Source: a bacterium (GTDB lineage: Bacteria > Cyanobacteriota > Vampirovibrionia > Obscuribacterales > Obscuribacteraceae). From it: a stretch of DNA of 64,000 nt. This document shows positions 1 through 10,218 of this stretch, in pieces. Within the stretch, counting starts at the first letter, position 1; every line of letters starts with the position of its first letter. The notes beneath the pieces were generated by a model, which ran no database searches, was not told the DNA's origin, and saw nothing but the letters and a program-made list of their open reading frames with translations. The position numbers and the translations under genes were made by a program. The stretch is taken from NCBI GenBank assembly GCA_018062085.1, contig JAGOSY010000016.1, positions 1 through 64,000 on the forward strand, written 5' to 3'.

Positions 1-1966
<1,966 letters not shown>

Positions 1967-2450
1967 AACGTCTAGAAGATCTTGTGTTTATGATAACAAG
2001 CTTGCTTGGCGTGCGTCTTCTAGACTGCTGCTGCATGTGATTGCTCACACACAACTACTTGGTGGAATACGGACCTCAATATGTAGTTTTCAGGGTACGG
2101 AATCGGAATTAGCAGCCTCACGACCGGCTGTCGGACTTGGTGTCCGACTGAGTGAATAACTATATCACACCAATCGGACTTTTGAAGAGTGATTTGTTTA
2201 GAACAAACTCACCCTTCGAAATCGGCCACTAGAGCGCTTCTTAGGCACCTTCGCTTCGTTTTGGAAAGCATAACACATCGATTTGATGGTTGTCTTTCCT
2301 CCGTATCAGATTTGGTTACTTTCGTTACCATCTCTAATTCTTTGAGACACTTACTCGCTTTTCTAGTCTTAATAAAAACTAGTTTTTCGCTTTCAGTATT
2401 GCCGTTCATTTTGTTGCGAGCACTTGCATGCCGCATGAACAGCTGATTTC
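1967..2450 (-). other. Spacer between tRNA-Ala and 23S rRNA
   Basis: This 484-base stretch is transcribed spacer. On the minus strand it holds a CCTGAAAACTACATAT segment near 2080-2097, resembling the boxA-like sequence often found ahead of 23S genes, and a strong hairpin directly before the mature 23S 5' end (listed separately). Nothing in it looks protein-coding. Confidence 0.7.
1970..2025 (-). other. Hairpin immediately upstream of the 23S 5' end
   Basis: A perfect 10-bp inverted repeat (GTCTAGAAGA at 1970-1979 against TCTTCTAGAC at 2016-2025) starts three bases before the predicted 23S 5' end. A smaller stem (CTTGT/ACAAG, 1981-2000) lies within it. It probably folds in the precursor RNA and may guide 5' maturation. 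Pre-23S usually pairs its leader with the 3' trailer, which is outside the window, so the role is inferred. Confidence 0.5.
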
Positions 2451-2523
2451 TGGAGGCTAGCGGAGTCGAACCGCTGACCTTCTCCGTGCAAAGGAGACGC
2501 TCTACCAACTGAGCCAAGCCCCC
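2451..2523 (-). tRNA. tRNA-Ala (anticodon TGC)
   Basis: The minus strand folds as a 73-nt tRNA. The acceptor stem pairs GGGGGCT with AGCCTCC and includes the G3:U70 wobble that identifies alanine tRNAs. The anticodon loop reads TTTGCAC with TGC as anticodon, and the T arm contains GGTTCGACTCC. The discriminator is A73 and CCA is not encoded. It lies between tRNA-Ile and 23S, the usual order in an rRNA operon. Confidence 0.97.
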
Positions 2524-2718
2524 GGGCTTTTGCAAACTGCTTTTAGTGTCGTGCGACTTTTGACGTTCCTTTGTTGAGGAACACGTTCCATTTGGTGGGG
2601 AACAAATCGCGTAACAAGCAGCTCGCTTGAGCATCTTTCCGCTCTGCGGTGTCTCTGTATCTCATACTATCAAGAACGAGATTCGTGCGACAGCTTTGTT
2701 GCAGAAAGTGTTACTTAC

Positions 2719-2792
2719 TGGGCCATCCTGGACTCGAACCAGGGACCTCACCCTTATCAGGGGTGCGCTCTAGCCACCTGAGCTAATAGCCC
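2719..2792 (-). tRNA. tRNA-Ile (anticodon GAT)
   Basis: A 74-nt cloverleaf on the minus strand. The acceptor GGGCTAT pairs with ATGGCCC, the anticodon loop CTGATAA carries GAT, and the T arm contains GGTTCGAGTCC. The discriminator is A and CCA is not encoded. The 195-base spacer to tRNA-Ala is long for an rRNA operon. No 16S gene lies upstream. Confidence 0.97.
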
Positions 2793-3170
2793 GCAGCCAA
2801 AAAAGAATACCACTGGCTCACTCTCTTGTCCCAACCTCCGCACTGTTGTTTCAAGGATCTTCACAATACAAGACGAAACCCGGTCAGTTAGCACATCTTG
2901 CAACTTCACCATGTTGTACATTTCTCGCTCTCTTATTACTGTTCCCCGAGCCAAACGATTTTTATCAGGCACCCTCAACTTTTCCTCAATTAATGACAAC
3001 TGTGTAACTAAGACAACAACAGGGAATTTCAATTGCAATATATACTTGGCATCCCCCCCCAGAAAAAAACTCCACCTTTTCTCTGCCACCTCCTTTGAGT
3101 GAACCTACTTATATATAGATATCGATGGCAATGCCTGGACGAGACTAAAATGCACAGACGAGCTAAATAG
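2793..3170. other. Gene-free region upstream of tRNA-Ile; no 16S rRNA
   Basis: These 378 bases separate the minus-strand tRNA-Ile from the plus-strand kinase at 3171. In a standard rRNA operon the 3' end of 16S would be here (minus-strand GGATCACCTCC just upstream of tRNA-Ile), but there is no such sequence and no other 16S-like block. The region has C8 and A7 homopolymers near 3053-3068. It must contain divergent promoters for the tRNA-23S unit and probably for the kinase pair. Confidence 0.75.
2961..2989 (-). promoter_or_regulatory. Candidate promoter for the tRNA-Ile/tRNA-Ala/23S unit
   Basis: On the minus strand TTGAGG (2989-2984) and GATAAA (2966-2961) are separated by exactly 17 bases. 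Each matches the sigma-70 hexamers at about four of six positions. The position, about 170 bases upstream of tRNA-Ile, would suit a leader transcript. Other weak candidates exist nearby, so this is a guess. Confidence 0.25.
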
Positions 3171-5474
3171 ATGGACATTGAAATCGACCCCCAGGCCGAG
3201 ACAGTTATCTTTCGCAGCGAGGGCAAAGCCGAGCACCACTATCGCCGTGGCGATATCATCGGCGAGTCATATCAGTTAATAGATTTGATTGGTCAGGGCG
3301 GAATGGGCGTGGTTTATCGCGTCAAGCATTTGATTCTAGGAAAGCAATACGCCCTCAAATTGCTGGCCCCAAATCATATTAACAGCCAAAGCTGGCGTCG
3401 CTTTGAGCTAGAAGGGCGCTCTCTTGCCAAACTCAATCACGCCAATATTGTCTCTATCCACAATATGGGCATCGACAAAGCCTGCCCTTACTTCATTATG
3501 GATTTGCTGCAGGGAATGTCTCTAGCTGATCGCATCAAAAGCTCTGGCCCGCTGAGCGAAAAAGAGAGCCTTGAGATTTACATGCAGGTTTGCGCTGGAA
3601 TCTCTTGCGCCCACAAAAGCGGTATCATCCACCGCGATATCAAGCCAGGCAATATCATGCTGGTGCCGGCCGCTAGTGGCGTTTTAGTAAAAATCGTAGA
3701 CTTCGGCATGGCCCGTCTGCAGGTACCAAGCGGCAGCACTAGTCAAGCGCTAACTGCCAGCGGCGAAATATTTGGCAGCCCTTATTACATGAGCCCTGAG
3801 CAAACACTGGGTGAAGAGATGGATGCTCGTAGTGATATTTATTCGCTGGGCTGCTCTCTCTTTGAATCACTTACTGGTCAAGTACCTTTTGCCGGCACCA
3901 CAGCCATTCAAACACTGATGATGCATCAAGAAGATCTGCCTCCAGTGCCTTCAAGTTTGCATTCCATTGGCAAGATATCACCAGCCATGGATGCAGTAGT
4001 GGCACGCTGCCTTAAAAAAGAGGCAAAGCAACGCTACCAATCAGCGGACCAACTCGCTATTGATCTACAGCGCATCATTGACGGCAAACCAATCGGTAGC
4101 CCCTCCCTTGACCTAGGCAGCCGCAGACTTACAGCTCTAAGCACCTACGCAGAGGGCATTGAAGATAGAGCGGGTGGTAGAGCGGGCAGTGAAGGTGAAG
4201 CCGCAGTCAAAAATCACCGTAAAGACACAGTCAAAGAACAAGCAATGTCAGGCTTTCTCAGTCAGCTAAGGCAGCCCAAATTGGCACTATCACTAATTGC
4301 CATCACGGCTCTTATTTTGATAGTAGGGTTAGCAGCAATAGTAGTGATTTCAGGAAGTCCCGAAAAAACCAAAGAGCAGATCATTCGAAAACATACAGTC
4401 CAAGAACCCCTTGCACTAGATGATGCCCTGACGGACCAAATTCCAGAGAAAGTCAAAAGGGGAAACGCCCGATTTGGAGGCCTAGTACGCAAAACCATTC
4501 ACGATTTAAAAGTCGAAGATGAGCAGCACAAAGCAGCAGAAACCAATAATGCAGTGGACAACCCGTTGCTGCAACCAGACCGAAGTTTAGTGCTGACAAA
4601 GCCAGCCCAACTCAAAGAACTCTATGACGCTCCCGATATCTCTGCGGGTGTAAGAACCATCAACGGCCGAAGCATGCGCTGTTTCAATTTTCCCACTACT
4701 GTGAGAATCGGTAGAATTCATACGAATGACAGCAACGACCAAGATGCTAGAGGCCGAGTAATTTTCCCTGCTGAAGAAAACATTGACCTGCACTTAGACT
4801 CGATTGTTGACGATTGCCCATCACTAGTAGACAAGCTTAAAGCAGATGATATTTTCAGCTTGCGACTTGACAGCCTAGAAAAAGCTGGAGAAGTGACCAA
4901 GCGCCTAAGCAAATGGACAAACCTGCACAGCCTAACTATTGACGGCGGGCAAATTACCGACGCAGAGCTAGAAACTCTTGATCAACTCAAAACGCTCAAA
5001 CATCTTTGGCTTAAGAAGCTCTCCTTTGATTGGAAATTATTTGTGCGATTGAAAGTACTGAAGCAGCTAGACACGCTAGAAATTGAAGATTACACGCAGT
5101 TCAACGAGCTTCTGCTCAATCTACCCACCATGCCCAAGCTTGAGCTGCTGCGCCTAGAGGGCGATGGAAAAAATTGGCTGACCGAGAAAAGCATCGCCTC
5201 TCTGGCCAGGCAACCAAAGCTGAAAGCAATCAAACTCAAGAACAAAGACCTCAATGAAAAGATTGATGCTCTAAGAGGAACAAAGTCAAAACTAGGCAGC
5301 TCCCCAGATGAGTTGCCCATATATGACTGGCGCAAGGGCTTTGCCAAACTCAAGCGTGTTGAAAGCATTACTTTCGAAGAACCAAAATGGAGCAAAAAGC
5401 AAATTGCAGAATTCTTGCGCACTGTCCCTGCTGCCCGCGTTAACAAGTGGGCTACAAAACAAAATGGTTATTGA
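3171..5474 (+). CDS. Ser/Thr protein kinase with TM segment and LRR-like C-terminal region
   Basis: PknB-type kinase of 767 residues. The N-terminal kinase domain (about 30-310) keeps the glycine loop GQGGMG (41-46), ATP lysine K63, catalytic HRDIKPGN (D156) and DFG (D177), so it should be active. A single hydrophobic helix (about 370-392) anchors it, followed by a probably extracytoplasmic region with leucine-rich-repeat-like units (about 560-720). The expected topology is cytoplasmic kinase, outside sensor. The ATG has a weak Shine-Dalgarno sequence, but its N-terminus aligns with that of the next gene, which supports it. The gene 19 bases downstream is a full-length paralogue, so the pair arose by tandem duplication and is probably one operon. 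The ligand and targets are unknown. Confidence 0.9.
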   Translation: MDIEIDPQAETVIFRSEGKAEHHYRRGDIIGESYQLIDLIGQGGMGVVYRVKHLILGKQYALKLLAPNHINSQSWRRFELEGRSLAKLNHANIVSIHNMGIDKACPYFIMDLLQGMSLADRIKSSGPLSEKESLEIYMQVCAGISCAHKSGIIHRDIKPGNIMLVPAASGVLVKIVDFGMARLQVPSGSTSQALTASGEIFGSPYYMSPEQTLGEEMDARSDIYSLGCSLFESLTGQVPFAGTTAIQTLMMHQEDLPPVPSSLHSIGKISPAMDAVVARCLKKEAKQRYQSADQLAIDLQRIIDGKPIGSPSLDLGSRRLTALSTYAEGIEDRAGGRAGSEGEAAVKNHRKDTVKEQAMSGFLSQLRQPKLALSLIAITALILIVGLAAIVVISGSPEKTKEQIIRKHTVQEPLALDDALTDQIPEKVKRGNARFGGLVRKTIHDLKVEDEQHKAAETNNAVDNPLLQPDRSLVLTKPAQLKELYDAPDISAGVRTINGRSMRCFNFPTTVRIGRIHTNDSNDQDARGRVIFPAEENIDLHLDSIVDDCPSLVDKLKADDIFSLRLDSLEKAGEVTKRLSKWTNLHSLTIDGGQITDAELETLDQLKTLKHLWLKKLSFDWKLFVRLKVLKQLDTLEIEDYTQFNELLLNLPTMPKLELLRLEGDGKNWLTEKSIASLARQPKLKAIKLKNKDLNEKIDALRGTKSKLGSSPDELPIYDWRKGFAKLKRVESITFEEPKWSKKQIAEFLRTVPAARVNKWATKQNGY

Positions 5475-5493
5475 AAATTGGTGATTAAGCAAA

Positions 5494-7653
5494 ATGCGCA
5501 TTGAAATAGACCACCAAGCTCAGACCGTCACCTTTAGTAGTGGAGGCAAAATTGAGCACCACTATGAGCGCGGCGACATCGTTGGCGATTCTTATCAATT
5601 GATTGCCTTGATCGGTCAAGGCGGAATGGGTGTTGTATATCGAGTACAGCATTTGATACTCGATAAGCCATTCGCCCTTAAGCTCCTCGCCCCAAATCAA
5701 ATCAATAACCAGAGCTGGCGCCGCTTCGAAACAGAAGGACGAGCACTGGCAAAACTAAATCACCCCAATATAGTTTCAATCGCCAACATGGGTATTGATA
5801 GAGGCTGCCCTTACTTTGTTATGGATTGGCTAAACGGCATGTCACTAGCTGAACGAATAGCTGAATCAGGACCGTTAAGTGAAAGAGAAAGCCTAGAGAT
5901 ATTTCTGCAAGTATGTAGCGGGCTCAGTTGCGCTCATAAAACCGGCATTATTCACCGCGATATTAAGCCTGCCAACATCATGCTAACTGAAAACACCATA
6001 GGCACTGAAGTGAAGATAGTTGATTTCGGCATAGCTAGCCTGCAATCGATTGAAAGCTCTAGTCGACAGGCATTGACAGCTAGTGGTGAAGTTTTTGGGT
6101 CACCTCTATATATGAGCCCAGAACAAACTCGCGGGGAACAACTAGACGCACGCAGCGACCTTTACTCGCTAGGCTGCTCTCTTTTCGAAACTCTCACTGG
6201 CCAGGTACCTTTTCGCGGAACATCAGCTCTTGCCACCTTGATCATGCATCAAGAAGCAGAGCCACCAAAACTTTCAAGTATGTTGGCAAGAAAGAATTTC
6301 AATTCTTCAATAGAATCTTCGCTTGACTTATTGCTAGCACGGTGCCTAAGCAAAGATATCAAGCAGCGCTACCAATCAGCAGATCAACTGGCTGTCGATA
6401 TTCAGCGCATCGTTGATGGCAAGCCAATTGGCAGCGGCAGCCGCATTGGTGAGCATCAGTCGGCAGATAGAGAAGATCAAATCACTTCGCCAGAAGCGGC
6501 TCATGCCGAGCATCCCGTTAGCACAAATAGAATGGCACTGAAAACTATTTTGGTAGCAATACCAATATTAGCTTTGCTTAGCTTCACTATTTCACAATGG
6601 TTGAACAAACCAGGTCAACATACTAAGCCAGCACAACAAGCTAATCCAGAACACAAGCAAGGCGAAATAGAACGACAAAACAGTGCCGTTAAACCATCAG
6701 CTGCAGGGCTGGGCCAGCTGAAAGCAGCATTAGGGGAAGAAGGCAAAACCCCAATAGCCCTGACCCCAGAGAAGTTAAAAGCCCTAGCCAACAGCCCACC
6801 GATCTCACGTGAAATAAAGCAAGTTAAAGGCAAAAGAATGCGCTGTTTCCAATTTCCCACAGTGGTGTCCATCGGAGAAATAGAAGGTGTGGGGCAAGTA
6901 CGCCAGGAGGCCAAAGGCGAAGTTAAGATACCAGAAGAACTTGGGGTCTATCTCCGCTTAAATTCAATCATCAATCAATGCCCAGAGCTAATTGACAAAA
7001 TTGCCGTTGATGACATCGATAACCTCCGCTTAAACGACCTAAAGCCTGCCAGCCCTGTACTAGAGCGCCTGGCTCGATGGACCAATCTGACGAAACTAAC
7101 CATAGACAACGACATTTTGTCCGATGCCGACCTAACAAGCCTAGACAAACTAAAGAATCTTAGATCTCTCGAGATCAGATCTTTTACTTTCAACTGGAAG
7201 CCATTCACAGAGCTCAAGCTGCTCAAGCATCTCAATACGCTCCATCTAAGCAAAAGCGAGCAGCTCAATCCTATCTTGCAAAATCTACCGCCCTTACCTG
7301 CACTACAAACTCTCGAACTAAGTGGCCAAGTTGATCAGTGGTTAACAGCTAGAAGTGTTGCCGCCTTAGCCAAACAAACAAACCTCAGAGTGCTCTCACT
7401 GAAGACAAAACAACCTGCCGTTGATAAAGTTCTTCCCAGCAGCGCTGTCGCGAGCGACGAACAAGACAATATAAAGGAGCTGCCAATAACTGACTGGGTT
7501 AACGCGTTCAGCCAACTGAAGAGCCTAGAAAGACTTGAAATAGCGAAGCCTGAAGCAAGCAAAGAGAGCATTCAAAATTTTCTGCACCATGTTCCTGCGG
7601 CGCGAAGCAATCACTGGGCTGAACAATTGGGCTACAGTCCTTCAGTTAGATAA
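5494..7653 (+). CDS. Ser/Thr protein kinase with TM segment and LRR-like C-terminal region (paralogue)
   Basis: A 719-residue paralogue of the preceding kinase, similar from the first residues (MRIEID against MDIEID) to the C-terminus. The kinase motifs are intact: GQGGMG at 41-46, K63, HRDIKPAN with D156, and DFG with D177. The transmembrane helix lies near 350-368. The C-terminal region has LRR-like strands around 540-690, ending in a conserved VPAARxNxWA tail shared with the neighbour. The juxtamembrane linkers are the most divergent part, which suggests different or diverging ligands. The start has a plausible GGTGAT Shine-Dalgarno sequence. The gene ends nine bases before the tRNA-Ala gene on the opposite strand. 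Confidence 0.9.
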   Translation: MRIEIDHQAQTVTFSSGGKIEHHYERGDIVGDSYQLIALIGQGGMGVVYRVQHLILDKPFALKLLAPNQINNQSWRRFETEGRALAKLNHPNIVSIANMGIDRGCPYFVMDWLNGMSLAERIAESGPLSERESLEIFLQVCSGLSCAHKTGIIHRDIKPANIMLTENTIGTEVKIVDFGIASLQSIESSSRQALTASGEVFGSPLYMSPEQTRGEQLDARSDLYSLGCSLFETLTGQVPFRGTSALATLIMHQEAEPPKLSSMLARKNFNSSIESSLDLLLARCLSKDIKQRYQSADQLAVDIQRIVDGKPIGSGSRIGEHQSADREDQITSPEAAHAEHPVSTNRMALKTILVAIPILALLSFTISQWLNKPGQHTKPAQQANPEHKQGEIERQNSAVKPSAAGLGQLKAALGEEGKTPIALTPEKLKALANSPPISREIKQVKGKRMRCFQFPTVVSIGEIEGVGQVRQEAKGEVKIPEELGVYLRLNSIINQCPELIDKIAVDDIDNLRLNDLKPASPVLERLARWTNLTKLTIDNDILSDADLTSLDKLKNLRSLEIRSFTFNWKPFTELKLLKHLNTLHLSKSEQLNPILQNLPPLPALQTLELSGQVDQWLTARSVAALAKQTNLRVLSLKTKQPAVDKVLPSSAVASDEQDNIKELPITDWVNAFSQLKSLERLEIAKPEASKESIQNFLHHVPAARSNHWAEQLGYSPSVR

Positions 7654-7661
7654 ATAGAATT

Positions 7662-7734
7662 TGGAGATAAGGGGATTCGAACCCCTGGCCTCACGGGTGC
7701 GATCCGTGCGCTCTACCAACTGAGCTATATCCCC
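7662..7734 (-). tRNA. tRNA-Ala (anticodon CGC)
   Basis: The minus strand gives a 73-nt cloverleaf. GGGGATA pairs with TATCTCC and includes the alanine-specific G3:U70. The anticodon stem CACGG/CCGTG encloses loop ATCGCAC with anticodon CGC. The T arm contains GGTTCGAATCC. The discriminator is A73 and no CCA is encoded. It is a solitary gene, convergent with the kinase pair. Confidence 0.96.
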
Positions 7735-7850
7735 ATCTCGAATTAAACCAAGAGACTTCACTCTAAATTATACGAGATTTCCCCAAAACGCCCCACTTGT
7801 CAATCGCAGATAAAGACCTAGCAATTGTTTCAGGCAATGGCCTTAAAGCT

Positions 7851-7879
7851 TTGACAACACCCAATTACAGCAGTAAAGC
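7851..7879 (+). promoter_or_regulatory. Possible promoter upstream of the redoxin gene
   Basis: A consensus TTGACA (7851-7856) is followed after 17 bases by TAAAGC, a poor -10. A second -10-like TATAAA lies near 7923 without a good -35. Either could serve the gene at 7956. Confidence 0.2.
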
Positions 7880-7955
7880 TAAACACATTGTTAAATGGCG
7901 CCAATGTAGAATGATCGGTTAGTATAAAGGACTCTTATCTTCTGACAGGTTAGCA

Positions 7956-8624
7956 ATGAACGTCTCTTCCAAAATTACTCAAAAGCTAGCTGCTCTGCTA
8001 ATTTTGACTGCGGGCGTCTACATGTCTTCAGAATTCGCCGATGGCAAATTCGTCCGGGCGGCTTCTGAAAACACCGCAGCAGCAAAAGTCGGCACAGCCG
8101 CACCAGATTTTACCTTGACTGACACCAACGGTAAGAAGCAAACCCTATCTTCATATAAGGGTAAGCTTGTAGTACTTGAGTGGCTTAATCATGGCTGCCC
8201 CTTCGTCAAGAAGCACTACAGCTCTGGCAACATGCAAGCTTTGCAAAAAGAATACACCGCAAAAGATGTAATCTGGTTGTCGATAGTCAGCTCTGCTGAA
8301 GGCAAACAAGGCTTCCAAAGCAATGCCGAACACAACACCGCCATGAAAGCTTCAGGTGCGACACCAACAGCAATACTAATAGATAGCGACGGCACAGTTG
8401 GCCATCTATATGGTGCCAAGACCACACCACATATGTTTGTCATCAACAAGAAAGGCGAGCTAGCCTACGCTGGCGCCATCGACGACAAAACCAGTGCCGA
8501 TGCTGAAGACGTCAAAACTGCTAAGAACTATGTTCGCGCATCACTTGACTCTCTGCTCAAGAACAAAACACCCAAAGTTGCTTCAACTCAGTCTTATGGC
8601 TGCTCAGTAAAATACGCTCAGTAG
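7956..8624 (+). CDS. Secreted thioredoxin-fold redoxin (AhpC/TSA-like)
   Basis: A 222-residue protein with a signal peptide or membrane anchor at 8-25, then a redoxin domain (about 43-200). It contains APDFTLTDTNG and a catalytic-like NHGCPFVKKHY segment with Cys81. The cis-proline segment KTTPHMF is present. There is no CxxC; a second cysteine lies near the C-terminus in SYGCSVKY and could resolve a disulfide. This matches a common family of exported redoxins of unknown substrate, related to peroxiredoxins. The start has an AGG six to seven bases upstream. The next gene begins 16 bases downstream, so they may be cotranscribed. Confidence 0.8.
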   Translation: MNVSSKITQKLAALLILTAGVYMSSEFADGKFVRAASENTAAAKVGTAAPDFTLTDTNGKKQTLSSYKGKLVVLEWLNHGCPFVKKHYSSGNMQALQKEYTAKDVIWLSIVSSAEGKQGFQSNAEHNTAMKASGATPTAILIDSDGTVGHLYGAKTTPHMFVINKKGELAYAGAIDDKTSADAEDVKTAKNYVRASLDSLLKNKTPKVASTQSYGCSVKYAQ

Positions 8625-8640
8625 ACTCTGACTGCTAAGA

Positions 8641-10194
8641 ATGAAACAACCAAACTTTGAACTCAGCAAGATAATTGGCTGGGCCTTCATTGTTTGCTTT
8701 TGTCTAGCCAATCTCTACTTTGGCTTTATGAGCGGCCAGACCGCCCTGAGCGACCCTGACACTTGCTGGCTGGTGGCTTTAGGTCAGCACATCTATCAAC
8801 ACGCTAGCCTTCCAGCAGTAGATCCCTTTTCATGGACATTGACTTCAGAGCTTGCCGATAGACAGCCCTATATCGCCTACCAATGGCTCAGTGCCCTGAT
8901 TTTTGCAGGAATCTATAAATTTGGTGGAGCTGCCGCTCTGCTCTACTTCACTGCCTTGACTATCATTACTAGCTTCGTCATGGTGCCCTTATTCGCTGCC
9001 AAAGTTTTGCGTATTTCACCACTGCTTGTGGCTTTAGCAGCCAGTGTAGCCATTAGCGCTGGCAGCTTTCACTTTCCCTGCCGCCCTGAAATTTTTTCAT
9101 ACCTGTTCCTCTCTGTACTTATTGCCACAGTGGTCAAGATCAGCGAAAACAAAGGCACTCGGCCGTTCTTCGCCTACGGTTTTAGCGCTGCATTGTTTTT
9201 TGCCATATGGGCCAATCTCCACACTGGTTTTGTCATCGGTTTAATCGTACTGGCCGTGGCGTCACTAACAACTTGCCGCCTGCCACTGTTGGCAAGCCTT
9301 CTTGGCGCTCTAGTGGGCAGCATGACCACTCCATATGGAATAAATCTCTGGCAATATTTGCCCCATCTGTTTTTTTCGCAAGCAAATAAATACAACCTAG
9401 AACTGTTTCCGCTTACAGCCTATGAGCTTTTATCTTTCGACTTCCTCGCCTTTGACATCATAGGCTTGGCTCTAATAGCAGGTCTTATCTCAGACATCGC
9501 AATGCAAGTTAATCACAAGATCAAGCATCAGCGATTTTCACCAAAAATATTCAACCATTTGCCATGGCTCATACTTTCCCTCGCTAGTTTCTTTGTAGCA
9601 CTGCAAAGCCGACGCATGGTGCCGTTTGCCACCTTGACAGCCATGGGTTTTGTCTATCAATTTTTGATTACTCATAAAGAGGCCTTTTCTAAATGTAGTC
9701 AGGGGAGTCTACAAACGATCAAGCGTCGCTACTATTTGATTCCACTACTGCTAGCTATAATGGGCGTAAACACTGCCATATCACTATTTCAGGCCGCATT
9801 ACCCAGTAGTACATTTGGCTTCGTTGTGCCCAAAGCTGCTCTTGAATTAATCACTAAAACAAGGCCCGAAGGGAGGCTCCTCAACGATCCCCAATATGGT
9901 GACGTGATGGTTTTGGCTGACGGAGAGAAAGCCCAGGTATTCATAGATACACGCTTTGATGTCTACGGGGATAAAATCACCCTAGACTACTGGCAAATGG
10001 CAAATTGTCGTGGCCCTTGGCAAAAACTATTAGAGCAATATCAAATCGGCTGGGTATTCTTTCCGCCCAGGGCTCCAATCGTCAGCAAGCTTGCTCACGA
10101 TTCAGCCTGGCAAACAGTTTTCAAAGACGAGAACGCCGTAATTTTGGTCAAGCGCTCCAAGCAAAGTTCAGGGCAATTTGAACAATTCAAATAA
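8641..10194 (+). CDS. Polytopic membrane protein, GT-C glycosyltransferase-like
   Basis: A 517-residue protein with about ten or more hydrophobic helices. After the first helix comes an exported loop with SDPDTCW and DPFSWT. This is the acidic first-loop pattern seen in a family of GT-C-like (dolichyl-phosphate-mannose transferase type) bacterial membrane proteins. The C-terminal 110 residues are soluble and include a DPQYGD segment. It probably transfers or exports sugars at the membrane from a lipid-linked donor; the substrate cannot be read from sequence. It overlaps the YfhO-like gene by 17 bases, so the two are likely translated in a coupled way and may act together. Confidence 0.65.
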   Translation: MKQPNFELSKIIGWAFIVCFCLANLYFGFMSGQTALSDPDTCWLVALGQHIYQHASLPAVDPFSWTLTSELADRQPYIAYQWLSALIFAGIYKFGGAAALLYFTALTIITSFVMVPLFAAKVLRISPLLVALAASVAISAGSFHFPCRPEIFSYLFLSVLIATVVKISENKGTRPFFAYGFSAALFFAIWANLHTGFVIGLIVLAVASLTTCRLPLLASLLGALVGSMTTPYGINLWQYLPHLFFSQANKYNLELFPLTAYELLSFDFLAFDIIGLALIAGLISDIAMQVNHKIKHQRFSPKIFNHLPWLILSLASFFVALQSRRMVPFATLTAMGFVYQFLITHKEAFSKCSQGSLQTIKRRYYLIPLLLAIMGVNTAISLFQAALPSSTFGFVVPKAALELITKTRPEGRLLNDPQYGDVMVLADGEKAQVFIDTRFDVYGDKITLDYWQMANCRGPWQKLLEQYQIGWVFFPPRAPIVSKLAHDSAWQTVFKDENAVILVKRSKQSSGQFEQFK

Positions 10195-10218
10195 TTCAAG
10201 CAATTCAGACAATTCAAG
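10174..10218 (+). repeat. Nine-base tandem repeat across a gene junction
   Basis: Five units of the pattern CAATTCAAR follow each other at 10174-10218 with a few substitutions. The array covers the end and stop codon of the upstream gene and the first twelve codons of the next, where it encodes an Asn/Ser-rich tail. Because the unit is a multiple of three, unit loss or gain would keep frame. Confidence 0.75.

Noticed and set aside
2209..2634. 141-codon minus-strand frame
   Set aside because: It spans tRNA-Ala and spacer; no real protein features.
2757..3089. 110-codon minus-strand frame with a strong AAAGGAGGTG before a GTG
   Set aside because: It runs into the tRNA-Ile gene, has no recognisable domain, and its composition is not protein-like.
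3083..3096. CACCTCCTTT resembling the 16S 3' end
   Set aside because: It is on the wrong strand for this operon, only ten bases long, and no 16S sequence lies next to it.
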